A DNA stretch of 64,000 nt from Bacteroides sp. (GTDB lineage: Bacteria; Bacteroidota; Bacteroidia; Bacteroidales; Muribaculaceae): the NCBI GenBank assembly GCA_014802265.1, contig JAAVCP010000023.1, positions 62,001 through 126,000 on the forward strand. The letters run 5' to 3'. Positions 19,467 to 28,799 of this stretch are shown one piece after another. A program made the translations under genes and the position numbers. Numbering within the stretch: the first letter of the stretch is position 1; each line of letters starts with the position of its first letter. The notes under the pieces are model-generated. The model ran no database searches. It was not told the DNA's origin and saw nothing but the letters and a program-made list of their open reading frames with translations.

Positions 19467-20273
19467 ATGGCAAAAAAAAGAATACTTTTCATTAGTCAGG
19501 AAGTTGCCCCTTACATTCCGGCAAATCCGCTTTCCTCTCTTGGCAAAAACATTGCCACATCCATGCAGGAACATGGGTGTGAAGTCAGAATTTTTATGCC
19601 CAAATTTGGTGCTGTCAATGAGAGAAGAAATCAGCTGCATGAAGTGATCAGACTATCGGGAATGAATATCGTTATCAGCGAAAATGACCATCCGCTGATT
19701 ATTAAGGTTGCTTCCTTACAGCCCTCGCGAATTCAAGTGTATTTCATTGACAGCGACGACTATTTCCAGAAACTTGACTCTGATGAAGACAATGTGGGAA
19801 GCAACAGAACTGACAATGACGAGAGGGCTATCTTTTTCACCCGTGGCACTCTTGAGACAGCAAAAAAACTGAAATGGGACCCGAAGGTAATCAACTGTGC
19901 CGGCTGGATCACTGCCCTAATCCCCCTATATCTTAAAAGATTATATCCCGACGACCCATCGTTTAAGGGAACCAAGGTGGTCTACACGGTGTTACCAGGT
20001 GAAATTACAGCCCCCATCGACGAGAATTTCTTCGCTAAACTCAAGGCAGACGGAATACCTCAAAGAGACCTCAAAAAGTTTGCAACCCTCGTCAGAGACA
20101 CGAATCTGTTTCACAGGTTTGCAATAGATTTCTCTCACGCCGTGATAATTGCTGATCCCGACGTGTCTCCCGAATTGCTCGAATATATTCAGAGTTCCGG
20201 CAAACCGTTTATCACTGCCGACAAGCTGGAGGCTGAACCGAATGCCTACGCTGAGTTTATTCAGTCGCTGTAA
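19467..20273 (+). CDS. Glycogen/starch synthase-like protein, N-terminal GT5 domain only
   Basis: The 268-residue product starts RILFISQEVAPYIPANPLSS, resembling the N-terminal Rossmann domain of GT5 glycogen synthases, and continues with GCEVRIFMPKFG. Full synthases are about 480 residues; this protein stops after the first domain and lacks the C-terminal half that binds the nucleotide sugar. The canonical KxGGL motif is replaced by NPLSSLGK. It therefore probably does not act alone as a synthase. Short homologues of this kind beside panC and a DUF4270 gene are, as I recall, common in Bacteroidales. Confidence 0.7.
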   Translation: MAKKRILFISQEVAPYIPANPLSSLGKNIATSMQEHGCEVRIFMPKFGAVNERRNQLHEVIRLSGMNIVISENDHPLIIKVASLQPSRIQVYFIDSDDYFQKLDSDEDNVGSNRTDNDERAIFFTRGTLETAKKLKWDPKVINCAGWITALIPLYLKRLYPDDPSFKGTKVVYTVLPGEITAPIDENFFAKLKADGIPQRDLKKFATLVRDTNLFHRFAIDFSHAVIIADPDVSPELLEYIQSSGKPFITADKLEAEPNAYAEFIQSL

Positions 20274-20306
20274 TTCCATTGAAAATCTTTTACGGTTGTT
20301 TTCATT

Positions 20307-21716
20307 ATGAACTTATCTTTTTCCCGACCTCTCCTCCCCGCCTTCATCGGTGCCATTATGGTGGCTGCCTGTAATGACAACGTGAGTGAGATTGGCTCAG
20401 ACCTCATTTCCGGCGAGACTACGATCACTCTCGACTCAATAACCTATAATCTTGAGGCGAGCTCAATCGATTATGACAAATTCGATGCCCGTTCAAATTA
20501 TCTCATGCTCGGGAATCTGGATGTGAAGGAATATGGCAAATTAAACTGTTCGTTTGTGACGAAGTTTATGTGCTCCACCAAGATTGATGTGCCTGATTCG
20601 ATTCTCATGCCTGAAAGAGTTGACTCCTGTAAGTTCTTAATGGGAATTAGCAGAGGTGACCTCACCGGCGACTCGCTTGCCCCACAGAAAATCGCCGTAT
20701 ATCGCCTCACGAAGCAGCTCCCGGCAGACATCACAAACGCATTTGACCCTGAAGGGTATTATGATCCTGCTTCACCTATCGCCACTAAGAGCTTCACGCC
20801 CTCTCTTATTTCTCAAAACGACTCTATATTTCTTAACTCAAAGGGATTTTTTATAGAAGTGCCTGTGGATAAGGAAATAGGAAAAGATCTTTTTATAAAA
20901 TATAAGCAACAGCCGGAGATTTTCCAATGGCCCCAGACGTTTGCGGAGTATTTCCCCGGGATATATGTTGATCCTTTCTTCGGAAAAGGATGTGTGGCTA
21001 ATGTTCAGATAATTTACTTCTGTATCTACTATCATTATTACACGACAACGACTTCTACCGTTGACGGCGAGACAGTCACCACTCAGAATATAGTAAACAC
21101 ATATACTTATCCATTCTGCACTGCTCCGGAAGTGCTCAGCAGCAATAACATCTCTTATGAGGTGTCTGACTACATCAAGGAGATGGTAACTGATGGAGAT
21201 AATGTTGTGACCACCCCCGGCGGATACCTTACACAACTCCGTTTCCCTGCGCAGGATCTTATAACACGCTTCAACAACGGAAATCATAACCTCTCTATGG
21301 TCAACAACCTTCAGTTTACCATTCCTGCGGAGGTAATTGAAAATGATTACGGAATAGGCGTAACCCCGAGTCTTCTTCTCATCAAGACTTCTGAGATGGA
21401 AGATTTCTTTGCTAACAACCAGCTCCCTGATGGAAAAACTTCCTTCGCCGCGACTTATGACTCTACTAACAAACAATATACTTTCAGCTCTATGAGGGAG
21501 TATATTGTAGACCTTATTGAGAAAGGGAGCGTGACAGAAGAAGACGTCGATTTCACACTTGTGCCGGTTGAGATAACTCAGGAGGAAAGCAGTTATTACT
21601 CAACATCAACCTCCTACGTGACGAGGTGCACCCCATATACCTCCAAACCAACCATGACCCGTCTTCATACTAAAGACGCCCTCATAGTATTTTCGTTCTC
21701 AAGTCAGTATCTATAA
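20307..21716 (+). CDS. DUF4270 family protein, probable lipoprotein
   Basis: The 469-residue protein has an N-terminal hydrophobic stretch followed by a Cys (IMVAACND), a lipobox-like site near residue 22. The body contains IGSDLI, DSITYNLEASSIDYD and SNYLMLGNLDVKEYG, which fit the DUF4270 family of Bacteroidetes surface proteins. The function is not established. It follows the GT5-like gene by 33 bases and is probably co-transcribed with it. Confidence 0.7.
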   Translation: MNLSFSRPLLPAFIGAIMVAACNDNVSEIGSDLISGETTITLDSITYNLEASSIDYDKFDARSNYLMLGNLDVKEYGKLNCSFVTKFMCSTKIDVPDSILMPERVDSCKFLMGISRGDLTGDSLAPQKIAVYRLTKQLPADITNAFDPEGYYDPASPIATKSFTPSLISQNDSIFLNSKGFFIEVPVDKEIGKDLFIKYKQQPEIFQWPQTFAEYFPGIYVDPFFGKGCVANVQIIYFCIYYHYYTTTTSTVDGETVTTQNIVNTYTYPFCTAPEVLSSNNISYEVSDYIKEMVTDGDNVVTTPGGYLTQLRFPAQDLITRFNNGNHNLSMVNNLQFTIPAEVIENDYGIGVTPSLLLIKTSEMEDFFANNQLPDGKTSFAATYDSTNKQYTFSSMREYIVDLIEKGSVTEEDVDFTLVPVEITQEESSYYSTSTSYVTRCTPYTSKPTMTRLHTKDALIVFSFSSQYL

Positions 21717-21731
21717 TCAACCTGATTGTTC

Positions 21732-22823
21732 ATGCTATTTCAGATTCTTCTTTTCAGCCTCATTTCTTTCATAACAGGGGCAGACTCTATAGGCTCCGCC
21801 CCCAAGGCGGAGCTTCTTTTTGCCGGCGATGCCATGCAGCATCAGGCACAGCTTGACCGTGCCAAGCAACTCGCCGGAGGAAAGGGATATGATTATTCCG
21901 ACTGTTTTTCACTCATAGCCCCGGAAATCATGAAAGCCGATTACGCAGTGTGCAATCTTGAAGTGCCGCTGGGAGGTGGTCCTGACTATACGGGATACCC
22001 ATGTTTCAGTGCGCCCGATTCTTACGCTGAGGCTCTGCGTGATGCGGGGTTTGACATGATGCTCACGGCAAATAACCATTGTCTCGACCGACGAGACAAG
22101 GCTGCCCGCCGCACACTCACTGCCCTCGACAATATAGGGGTAGACCACATAGGCACTTACTATGATGCCGCACAGCGAGATTCCCTCGTGCCTTTTATCA
22201 AGGATATTAATGGTTTTAAGGTGGGGTTTCTAAATTATACTTATGGCACCAACGGTATTCCCCCGCGTGAGGGAGTGGAAGTTGCGCTTATTGATAAGGC
22301 AAAGATTAAAGAGGAGATGAAGAAGACCCGCGACAGTGGGGCAGAAATTCTCGTGGTTGCCATGCACTGGGGCATTGAGTATGTGCTTTTGGAAAATGGG
22401 GTGCAGCGCGACCTGGCAGATTTTCTCGTGGAGGAAGGTGCTGATCTGATCATAGGAGGACACCCACACGTGATTCAGCCCATGAAAGTGGTCAGGAATG
22501 AAAAGGAAAACAAAGATGTGCTGGTGGTGTATTCCCTTGGCAATTTCATATCTAACATGAAGACTGCCGACACAAGGGGTGGAGCTTTGGTAAGGGCTAC
22601 AATAGTGAGAGACCCTGATGGGAAAGCACGTTTCAGCCATGCTGACTATGATACTTTCTTTGCTGCAAAACCTGCAGGGGGAAAATCTAATTACCAGGTT
22701 ATCCCATCATGGATGCCGGAGAAAGTCCCTGCCGCCCAGAAAGCGCATTGGGAGCTTTTTGAACGTGGGGCGCAGAGAATCTTTGACAACCATAACGTCA
22801 ATGTGCCCCGCCGCCACAAATAA
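21732..22823 (+). CDS. CapA family protein (metallophosphoesterase-like)
   Basis: The 363-residue product has an N-terminal hydrophobic segment (about 1-16) and then the CapA/PgsA pattern: AELLFAGDAMQHQ, NLEVPLG, LTANNHCLDRR, VVAMHWGIEY and GGHPHVIQPM. These Asp, Asn and His residues form a calcineurin-like di-metal site. CapA proteins were named from poly-gamma-glutamate capsule synthesis, but most members have no proven substrate. The ATG at 21732 is preferred over an in-frame TTG six bases earlier. It follows the DUF4270 gene by 15 bases. Confidence 0.85.
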   Translation: MLFQILLFSLISFITGADSIGSAPKAELLFAGDAMQHQAQLDRAKQLAGGKGYDYSDCFSLIAPEIMKADYAVCNLEVPLGGGPDYTGYPCFSAPDSYAEALRDAGFDMMLTANNHCLDRRDKAARRTLTALDNIGVDHIGTYYDAAQRDSLVPFIKDINGFKVGFLNYTYGTNGIPPREGVEVALIDKAKIKEEMKKTRDSGAEILVVAMHWGIEYVLLENGVQRDLADFLVEEGADLIIGGHPHVIQPMKVVRNEKENKDVLVVYSLGNFISNMKTADTRGGALVRATIVRDPDGKARFSHADYDTFFAAKPAGGKSNYQVIPSWMPEKVPAAQKAHWELFERGAQRIFDNHNVNVPRRHK

Positions 22824-23032
22824 ATCCTCCCAATTAATTAATAAAGACGGCAGTTTATGGAAACTTCAATTGAGAAACCAATACATGGTCTAACATCTCA
22901 ACCCAACGACATAATAACGTTTAAGAACCTTGATACGGTCTTAATACCTTAGTAAGTCTTTGACTATGTAGAGGTTAACAATACACCTACTTTATAAATC
23001 CTCTTCAAATATTTGTAACAAACCATAAATAA

Positions 23033-24646
<1,614 letters not shown>

Positions 24647-24660
24647 ATCTTTATTCCATT

Positions 24661-24954
24661 ATGGTAAAACACATAGTCACTTTTAAATTTAAAGGCGATG
24701 AACAGCAGCGCAAGGAAGTCGCCCAAAAGTTTGCTGAAGCTCTCCTTCAGCTTCCCGAACAGATCGAACAGCTTATCAGCATTGAGGTAGGCATCAACGA
24801 GAACCCCAAAGAAACATGGGACCTCGTCTTAACCGCTACTGCCGCTTCCCTTGAAGACGTGGCAATCTACTCTGCCCATCCAGCACATGTAGCCGCAGTG
24901 CAGATTATTGCCCCTTATAAGGAGGAACGCGCTTGTGTGGACTACACAATCTGA
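24661..24954 (+). CDS. Dabb family small protein (dimeric alpha/beta barrel)
   Basis: The 97-residue protein starts MVKHIVTFKFK and contains SIEVGIN and YSAHPAHVAA, the pattern of the stress-responsive A/B barrel (Dabb) domain. Members form dimers; some are small enzymes and most are uncharacterised. It begins 14 bases after the ABC-F gene and is probably in its operon. A 50-bp palindrome follows 20 bases after the stop. Confidence 0.8.
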   Translation: MVKHIVTFKFKGDEQQRKEVAQKFAEALLQLPEQIEQLISIEVGINENPKETWDLVLTATAASLEDVAIYSAHPAHVAAVQIIAPYKEERACVDYTI

Positions 24955-24974
24955 CAATCTTTTAACTAAGAACC

Positions 24975-25024
24975 AAACGGGGAGGGCGTATCAAAATTGC
25001 AATTTTGATACGCCCTCCCCGTTT
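24975..25024. repeat. 50-bp perfect palindrome, repeat family copy B; terminator
   Basis: The halves are exact reverse complements centred on GC at 24999-25000. The TATCAAAAT core is the same as at 16465-16518, but the outer stem bases differ on both arms at once. It follows the Dabb gene and ends in a short T-run (GTTTACC), so it probably ends that transcript. Confidence 0.85.
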
Positions 25025-25061
25025 ACCACAATCTTCTGTATATCGCCAGCCTGTAGCATAG

Positions 25062-25089
25062 TTCTGTGAGTGAACCCAAGGGTTCACTT
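25062..25089. repeat. Second module of the repeat family (28 bp), copy B
   Basis: TTCTGTGAGT, then GAACCC-AA-GGGTTCAC, which forms an 8-bp perfect stem GTGAACCC/GGGTTCAC. It matches 25 of 28 bases of 16560-16587 and stands at a similar distance from its palindrome. Confidence 0.7.
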
Positions 25090-25191
25090 TACCCTATTTT
25101 TAATATAATATAAACATGTCATCATTATTGCTTGTTATACTCTCATACGGCGTCACAGCCATTAAATTTCCAATAAATATAAAAAGCCACT

Positions 25192-26463
25192 ATGAAAAAA
25201 TTTACCATATTTCTTCTCTCATCACTCGCCCTCGCCTCATGCAGCGATGATAAAAATACTCCGGCATCACCTATTGCTGAAAAAACTTATGATGCCTCTT
25301 CCGGTCTGGAACTTTATTACAACGGGGCAGTCATGCCCGGGAAATCTGTAACTTTTGCTCAGGATGGCACCAAGGCAGAGATTACCGCCTTCTCTGAGTT
25401 TGATCTCAGTCAGCTGTCTGCCCTGGGATTAAGCGGTAAGATTCAGGCTCCCGGAGTGGTGCCCGGCTCACCAAAACTACTGCTCAATACCGACGTAGCT
25501 GCTGCTGATGGCACATGGACCTTTGCCGGCACATCGCAAAATGATTTTTGCAAGTTTGCATATTCAGGGGTTGCCACGGATAGTAAACTGAAGTTATTCA
25601 TAAATGATGCCGTACTTAATGCACCCGTATCGCCTGAAGTATGGAAACCGGCACCGATTGAGAAAAACAGTGACGGCACTTTTAAGTCACTCCCCTTTTA
25701 TATCGACTGGCAATATACTCCCCTCCCTGATGTTGACATAGATTTCAGTGCGGTTTTATCTGCCTTGACTACACTCCCCGTCATTCCTGTCTACAATAAC
25801 ACAGCCTACATGTCGGTGAGCGAGGCTCTCACCGAAGTGTTACGCACCGTGGCATTCCGTCCTGACGGTAATATTATATTCACATATATAAGTACCTCAT
25901 TCGGTGCTGCACGCATTGCGCAGACCGAACCCAACGGTTACCAATATGTGGTAGACTCCCCCGGTAGTGTCAGACTTTACATAAATCCCCTATCTTTCTT
26001 CAGTCTGTTGCTCAACAACACATCGGGCGGCACTCCTGAAGCTGACATTGACCTAAATGACCACGGTCTGTTCCCGGCAAAGAAAGCTGCCTCAGGTAAT
26101 GATGACGGCTCCGGCTCAATGCTCGATTCAGAAATGGTGAAAAACATATTGAAATCAGCAATGGAGGCACTCCTTCCGCAACTTGCCACAGGATTCCCAC
26201 TCTCTTTTGATGTGACTGCCGACGGGATGCACCTCTACATCGACACTGCAACCACTGTTACGCTGCTTAATAAGATTCTGCTCCCGGTGCTTCAAGACAC
26301 ATCAACGGTAAAAACGATTCTGGCATATATCGAATCTGATCCGTCACTCAGTCCGCTCCTTCCTGAAATTGAAAAGGCACTCCCACTTATTCCCAAACTA
26401 TTCGAGCAGACAAACACCCTCCGCCTCGGATTCACTTTCGTGCCCTATACTGATGGCAAATGA
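25192..26463 (+). CDS. Bacteroidales lipoprotein, possibly DUF4925-like
   Basis: The 423-residue product has a clear lipoprotein signal: MKKFTIFLLSSLALASCSDD, with Cys17 as the lipidation site and acidic residues after it, as in surface-exposed Bacteroidetes lipoproteins. The body opens with YDASSGLELYYNGAVMPGKSVTF, which recalls the DUF4925 family, but I am not certain of the name. No catalytic motif is seen. It is set apart from its neighbours by the repeat pair upstream and the tRNA promoter downstream. Confidence 0.6.
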   Translation: MKKFTIFLLSSLALASCSDDKNTPASPIAEKTYDASSGLELYYNGAVMPGKSVTFAQDGTKAEITAFSEFDLSQLSALGLSGKIQAPGVVPGSPKLLLNTDVAAADGTWTFAGTSQNDFCKFAYSGVATDSKLKLFINDAVLNAPVSPEVWKPAPIEKNSDGTFKSLPFYIDWQYTPLPDVDIDFSAVLSALTTLPVIPVYNNTAYMSVSEALTEVLRTVAFRPDGNIIFTYISTSFGAARIAQTEPNGYQYVVDSPGSVRLYINPLSFFSLLLNNTSGGTPEADIDLNDHGLFPAKKAASGNDDGSGSMLDSEMVKNILKSAMEALLPQLATGFPLSFDVTADGMHLYIDTATTVTLLNKILLPVLQDTSTVKTILAYIESDPSLSPLLPEIEKALPLIPKLFEQTNTLRLGFTFVPYTDGK

Positions 26464-26489
26464 GAAATGCAAAAAATACGTTAAAACAG

Positions 26490-26520
26490 TTGTAGGAATT
26501 AATTAAAAATATTAACTTTG
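26490..26520 (+). promoter_or_regulatory. Candidate promoter for tRNA-Thr
   Basis: TAACTTTG (26513-26520) fits the -7 box, with a TTG 20 bases upstream (26490-26492) as a partial -33 element. It lies 53 bases before the tRNA. Confidence 0.5.
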
Positions 26521-26573
26521 CATCGCAAATGCCCGGAAGATATACATCCTTTATCTTATGCGTTGCAAAATCA

Positions 26574-26646
26574 GCCGCAATAGCTCAGTCGGTAGAGCAT
26601 TTCATTCGTAACGAAAAGGTCGTGGGTTCGAGTCCCACTCGCGGCT
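26574..26646 (+). tRNA. tRNA-Thr (anticodon CGT)
   Basis: The 73 bases fold into a full cloverleaf: acceptor arm 26574-26580 with 26639-26645, D-arm GCTC/GAGC, anticodon loop TTCGTAA (26605-26611) giving CGT, a five-base variable loop, and T-arm GTGGG-TTCGAGT-CCCAC. The discriminator is T and no CCA is encoded. Two pairs are broken: A6-C67 in the acceptor arm and A31-C39 at the base of the anticodon loop. A promoter and a terminator flank it, so it is probably expressed, but the mismatches are unusual. An integrase relic and a defence-like gene pair follow, so this is a likely integration target. Confidence 0.9.
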
Positions 26647-26649
26647 CAT

Positions 26650-26680
26650 GGAGGGAGATTCAACAGTCTCCCTCTTTTTA
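26650..26680 (+). terminator. Rho-independent terminator after tRNA-Thr
   Basis: Hairpin GAGGGAGA (26651-26658) with TCTCCCTC (26667-26674), followed directly by TTTTT. Confidence 0.8.
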
Positions 26681-26794
26681 TTAATTATCAATGAGTTATA
26701 TTGTTATTCAACGCTTTATGAATTTATCAAGGGGCTGGAACGGAGGATATATATTCCGGTTCTTTTCCGCTGGTTTTCGTTTCATTCAGAACTT

Positions 26795-26847
26795 TTGATA
26801 CACATTGATACACTTTTCAATGCCTTATTTTTGGAAAGTGTATCAAT
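26795..26847. repeat. Cluster of TTGATACAC repeats, candidate integrase or excisionase arm sites
   Basis: TTGATACAC occurs twice in direct orientation at 26795-26803 and 26805-26813, ten bases apart. It occurs once inverted as GTGTATCAA at 26838-26846. The second and third copies sit in a 13-base perfect inverted repeat (26804-26816 and 26835-26847). They lie between the tRNA and the integrase relic, where arm-type sites of a tyrosine recombinase are expected. The rest of 26681-26888 shows no convincing gene. Confidence 0.55.
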
Positions 26848-26888
26848 GAATTTTTGTTTTCAAGTTTATTAATCAAGCCATTTTTATT

Positions 26889-27035
26889 ATGGAAACGAAT
26901 GTAAGGGTAAGACTTGTTTTTAACCGGAGAAAGGCTGCTGATTCAACTTTTATGATACAATGCTTATCCCGAACTCGCATTTTTAAGTATGCTTTACAAG
27001 AGGCTACTGAGTCAAGTTTACTACGAAAGAATTAA
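26889..27035 (+). pseudogene. Relic of a tyrosine integrase N-terminus
   Basis: The 48-codon frame begins METNVRVRLVFNRRKAA, very like the opening of Bacteroidales phage and mobile-element tyrosine recombinases, whose arm-binding domain starts with an RVRLVFNRRK-type strand. After about 18 residues the resemblance is lost and a stop follows; the catalytic domain is absent. The last 32 bases overlap the end of the TOPRIM gene on the other strand. Its position after a tRNA gene supports a decayed integrative element. The match is short, so confidence is moderate. Confidence 0.5.
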
Positions 27036-27726
27036 AGGAAGCACATTTACCGCTACGAAATAATGTTTCGAAATCAGATTTATCAAGGTTAGACATGATT
27101 GAGTTTACCTCCTTTTCATGCTTACGATAGTTTGATCCAAAATGTTTGTAAATTTTCTCCATCCATTTCACCGGGTGATAGTATTTAGTCTCCGGATCAT
27201 CTTTCAAATCAAATTTTAATTGAGATAAAAGATAATCAGGAGTGAATGAGGAATCAACCTTTTGAAAATACCAGCCCATACCAAGAAACCAAGCCTCAAT
27301 TTCCATAATTGCAAAATGGCAATATACATACCCTTTGAATCCTCTCTTGTTAATTTCTGATTGTGCTTCATTAATAAACTTGTTGTTACGGATAGGATCT
27401 ATGCCTCTTTGTTTTTTATCCTGCCTGTACTTTTTAGAATACATATCCCTAAGAACAAGAATTCTGTCTAACCCATTACTTTTGCGATTCGATGCTGTTT
27501 TAAAAGCCCCAGACAAAGCTGTGGTATCATTCCCAGCATTCACTATTATATAAATCCTTTGGGAGTGTTTATCCCCAAATTCCAGATTTTTCTTAATGGG
27601 TCTTACACCATTTAAGTATTCATATCTGATACATACCTTCGACGGATCATTATCATACCATTTACGCAAGAACTCACACACGAATATCAATTCGGTATGA
27701 CCTTCAACATACACAGCAATTTTCAT
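27004..27726 (-). CDS. TOPRIM-like protein (DUF4276/RloB type), partner of the upstream AAA ATPase
   Basis: The 240-residue protein begins MKIAVYVEGHTELIF. VEGHTE (7-12) is the acidic strand of TOPRIM nucleases, ILVLRDM (about 89-95) supplies the Asp strand, and MEIEAWFLG (141-149) is the Glu/Trp motif seen in DUF4276, DUF4435 and RloB-like proteins. Such proteins are usually nucleases acting with an ATPase. The start codon overlaps the ATPase stop by one base (TAATG), so the two are translationally coupled. The segment is AT-rich compared with its neighbours. By analogy with PARIS, AbiL and OLD-type pairs an antiphage role is likely; the trigger and target are unknown. Confidence 0.7.
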   Translation of the reverse strand: MKIAVYVEGHTELIFVCEFLRKWYDNDPSKVCIRYEYLNGVRPIKKNLEFGDKHSQRIYIIVNAGNDTTALSGAFKTASNRKSNGLDRILVLRDMYSKKYRQDKKQRGIDPIRNNKFINEAQSEINKRGFKGYVYCHFAIMEIEAWFLGMGWYFQKVDSSFTPDYLLSQLKFDLKDDPETKYYHPVKWMEKIYKHFGSNYRKHEKEVNSIMSNLDKSDFETLFRSGKCASFNSFVVNLTQ

Positions 27727-28799
27727 TATTTCTTGGGAAACAGGTTTGATGATATGCGGTTTAGGAAATCGGACGTGAAGAAATCATAATTATTCAGTCC
27801 TGTAAATTTGAAATCTTCAAATTCGTCAGGACAAAGTTCAGAAGTAACTGACTTCACATTCTGACCCTCACGTACCAAAATATTCCATTTAGAGATATCA
27901 ACAATGTTCATCATAAATTCTTCATTGCTGGTTGCTATTAATTGTATGTTATTTTTCTCACATATATCAAACAATAATTTACCGACATCAGTTGCCCTTG
28001 AATAATCCAGCCCCTCGCCAAGATCATCAATAGCCAACAATGCCGGGCGATCAAGGTTAATAAATTGTTCAATCAAGATTAAAAGCAAAATAGTGCGGTA
28101 CATACCGGAGGACAGATTATTTAACTGTAATGGATCAGTTACATTCTTTTCCTTGAGTAATATTATTTTGATTGAGTCGGCGCCGTTATCTAAAGATCTC
28201 TTTTTCGGCCTTAAGAAAACATTCTTAAATGTTCCGAAGTCCTTTAAAGGAAATCCGACTTTATTCGCTAACCTAACAAGATGTCTACACATCTCAGGGG
28301 TGAATTTTAAGACATGCTCAAACAACTCTTCATGTGTAGGACTAGTCTTATCAATGAAACTACGTATAACCGTTTTTTCTGCCCATTCTATAATCTTTTC
28401 TATATAGTTATATTTCTGCACATCTCGACGGACATGCATCAAGAGCATATCTGCGGGAGGATTTGCATTATCGCCCTCAATTATAGCCTTTTCTTTATCT
28501 CTTTCTATTTTTATTTCTTCATTTACCTTTAGGATCTCTTTGACAATATTATCTCCCTCTATTGACAAATATATATATATATTACCTTCTTCCGGGTCAT
28601 TAAGAATTAATTCTGAATCAAAAATAAGTCTACCATCCTCCATTTTACGCTGAGAAAGCAATGATATAACTTGATTTAAGGCTCGCAAAGCCCTACTTTT
28701 GCCAGATGAATTTTTCCCGACAATTAAATTAGCCTGACCCAATATGAGAGTATCAAGAGTCCAATTTGGGTTAGAGTATTTGAATGATTTCAGAATCAT
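27726..28799 (-). CDS. AAA (ABC/SMC-like, AAA_15/AAA_21 type) ATPase of a two-gene defence-like module
   Basis: The 357-residue protein has Walker A GKNSSGKS (28-35), an ABC-type signature LSSGM (229-233) and Walker B ALLAIDD (253-259) followed by GEGLD. Asp259 stands where the catalytic Glu is usual, and IATSNEEF (about 288-295) follows like a switch region. The insert between about 50 and 220 is helical and charged. The architecture matches ATPases that regulate TOPRIM or HNH effectors in phage defence. It is the first gene of the pair and lies on an AT-rich stretch between tRNA-Thr and a conserved zinc peptidase gene. A very short leader separates it from its promoter box. Confidence 0.75.
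   Translation of the reverse strand: MILKSFKYSNPNWTLDTLILGQANLIVGKNSSGKSRALRALNQVISLLSQRKMEDGRLIFDSELILNDPEEGNIYIYLSIEGDNIVKEILKVNEEIKIERDKEKAIIEGDNANPPADMLLMHVRRDVQKYNYIEKIIEWAEKTVIRSFIDKTSPTHEELFEHVLKFTPEMCRHLVRLANKVGFPLKDFGTFKNVFLRPKKRSLDNGADSIKIILLKEKNVTDPLQLNNLSSGMYRTILLLILIEQFINLDRPALLAIDDLGEGLDYSRATDVGKLLFDICEKNNIQLIATSNEEFMMNIVDISKWNILVREGQNVKSVTSELCPDEFEDFKFTGLNNYDFFTSDFLNRISSNLFPKK

Noticed and set aside
24975..25089. Palindrome plus second hairpin as a riboswitch of the downstream lipoprotein gene
   Set aside because: The same pair occurs after galE, next to the ffh 3' end, where no downstream gene is read through it, so it behaves as a repeat and terminator.
26648..26872. 74-residue frame starting directly after tRNA-Thr
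   Set aside because: It runs through the tRNA terminator and the TTGATACAC inverted repeat, has no recognised motif and looks like chance.
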